From the NCBI GenBank assembly GCA_047967505.1, contig CM106539.1: DNA of 64,000 bases; one strand, 5' to 3'. Made by a program: the position numbers and the translations under genes. This document shows, in pieces, positions 63,655 through 64,000 of the stretch. Position 1 is the stretch's first letter. Each line of letters opens with the position of its first letter. The notes beneath the pieces were generated by a model. It was not told where the DNA came from, ran no database searches, and saw nothing but the letters and a program-made list of their open reading frames with translations. This DNA comes from Dipteris shenzhenensis. Its lineage: Eukaryota > Polypodiophyta > Polypodiopsida > Gleicheniales.

Positions 63655-64000
63655 ATCAAGAGCTAACTCTTAGACAAGAAAAAAGAACAAGACATATAAT
63701 ACATCAAGAAAAGTGGAAAGATAGACCTAAAGAGAGTTCAAAATGGGAAAGGGTAAGCAATCTTTAGAGGAGATTTCTCAATTTTGTTTTCGAGGATGTA
63801 TACCATTCTTAAGGGGAAGGAAATGCTACATCAGGATCCTTTGATTTGCAAGAGAAGCCCATGGGAGGGCTTTAATTGAAGGGTCTCACGGAGACATGGC
63901 ACCAAATCAAAAGGCCAAGTGACAATTGTTGAACTAGGGGGAGGATTCTAGAGAGACTTTGAATGAGGAGTTTCTGAAGGAAGACCTTACATGAGGAAGA
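63655..64000. other. End of window, nothing recognised
   Basis: No ORF or repeat of note. If XPB is intact this is still intron. Confidence 0.35.

Overview
This is a piece of plant nuclear genome dominated by transposable elements. The evidence is: Ty1/copia elements primed by initiator tRNA-Met, plant-type Ty3/gypsy elements primed by tRNA-Asp, a Helitron-like family, SINE-like boxes, many CT/GA microsatellites, and three correctly spliced exons of the DNA-repair/TFIIH helicase XPB at about 60.2-60.9 kb. The XPB introns and intergenic space are packed with retroelement debris. That suggests a large-genome vascular plant such as a fern, lycophyte or gymnosperm, but the sequence alone does not settle which.

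Layout. 0-1.35 kb: 5' end of a minus-strand copia element (LTR, PBS, gag). 1.7-3.1 kb: a gypsy LTR followed by a tandem array in which the LTR end alternates with antisense copies of a whole tRNA-Asp. 3.1-6.3 kb: low-complexity sequence, a SINE-like unit and a gypsy gag remnant. 6.9-12.3 kb: plus-strand gypsy remnants (two small conserved ORFs, gag, protease, a gutted RT, integrase). 13.0-19.75 kb: an unknown ORF split by a young 5.56-kb copia element that has matching TSDs and a mosaic LTR structure. 19.9-21.0 kb: second copy of the 1.7-kb LTR. 21.1-22.75 kb: minus-strand gypsy fragment related to the one at 10.7-12.3 kb. 22.8-33.4 kb: mostly unrecognised, with a glutamine-dumper-like gene (28.3-28.7 kb, minus) and two long near-perfect hairpins. 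33.44-39.30 kb: a complete minus-strand copia element with 171-bp LTRs and TSDs. 41.3-46.9 kb (minus) and 55.95-59.05 kb (plus): two copies of a Helitron-like Rep/helicase/endonuclease (Helentron-type) element. 48.2-54.6 kb: a degenerate plus-strand gypsy element that carries extra ORFs and an additional RNase H domain in front of gag. 60.0-60.9 kb: XPB exons. 61.5-63.65 kb: a minus-strand gypsy remnant lying where the next XPB intron would be.

The only host genes I can support are XPB (partial) and the glutamine-dumper-like gene. Almost every transposon ORF carries stops, frameshifts or internal deletions. The most unusual observations are the LTR/tRNA-Asp array at 2.6-3.1 kb, the two small ORFs conserved between gypsy remnants 40 kb apart, the RNase H placed upstream of gag at 48.5 kb, and the LTR-within-leader mosaic of the 13.2-kb copia element.
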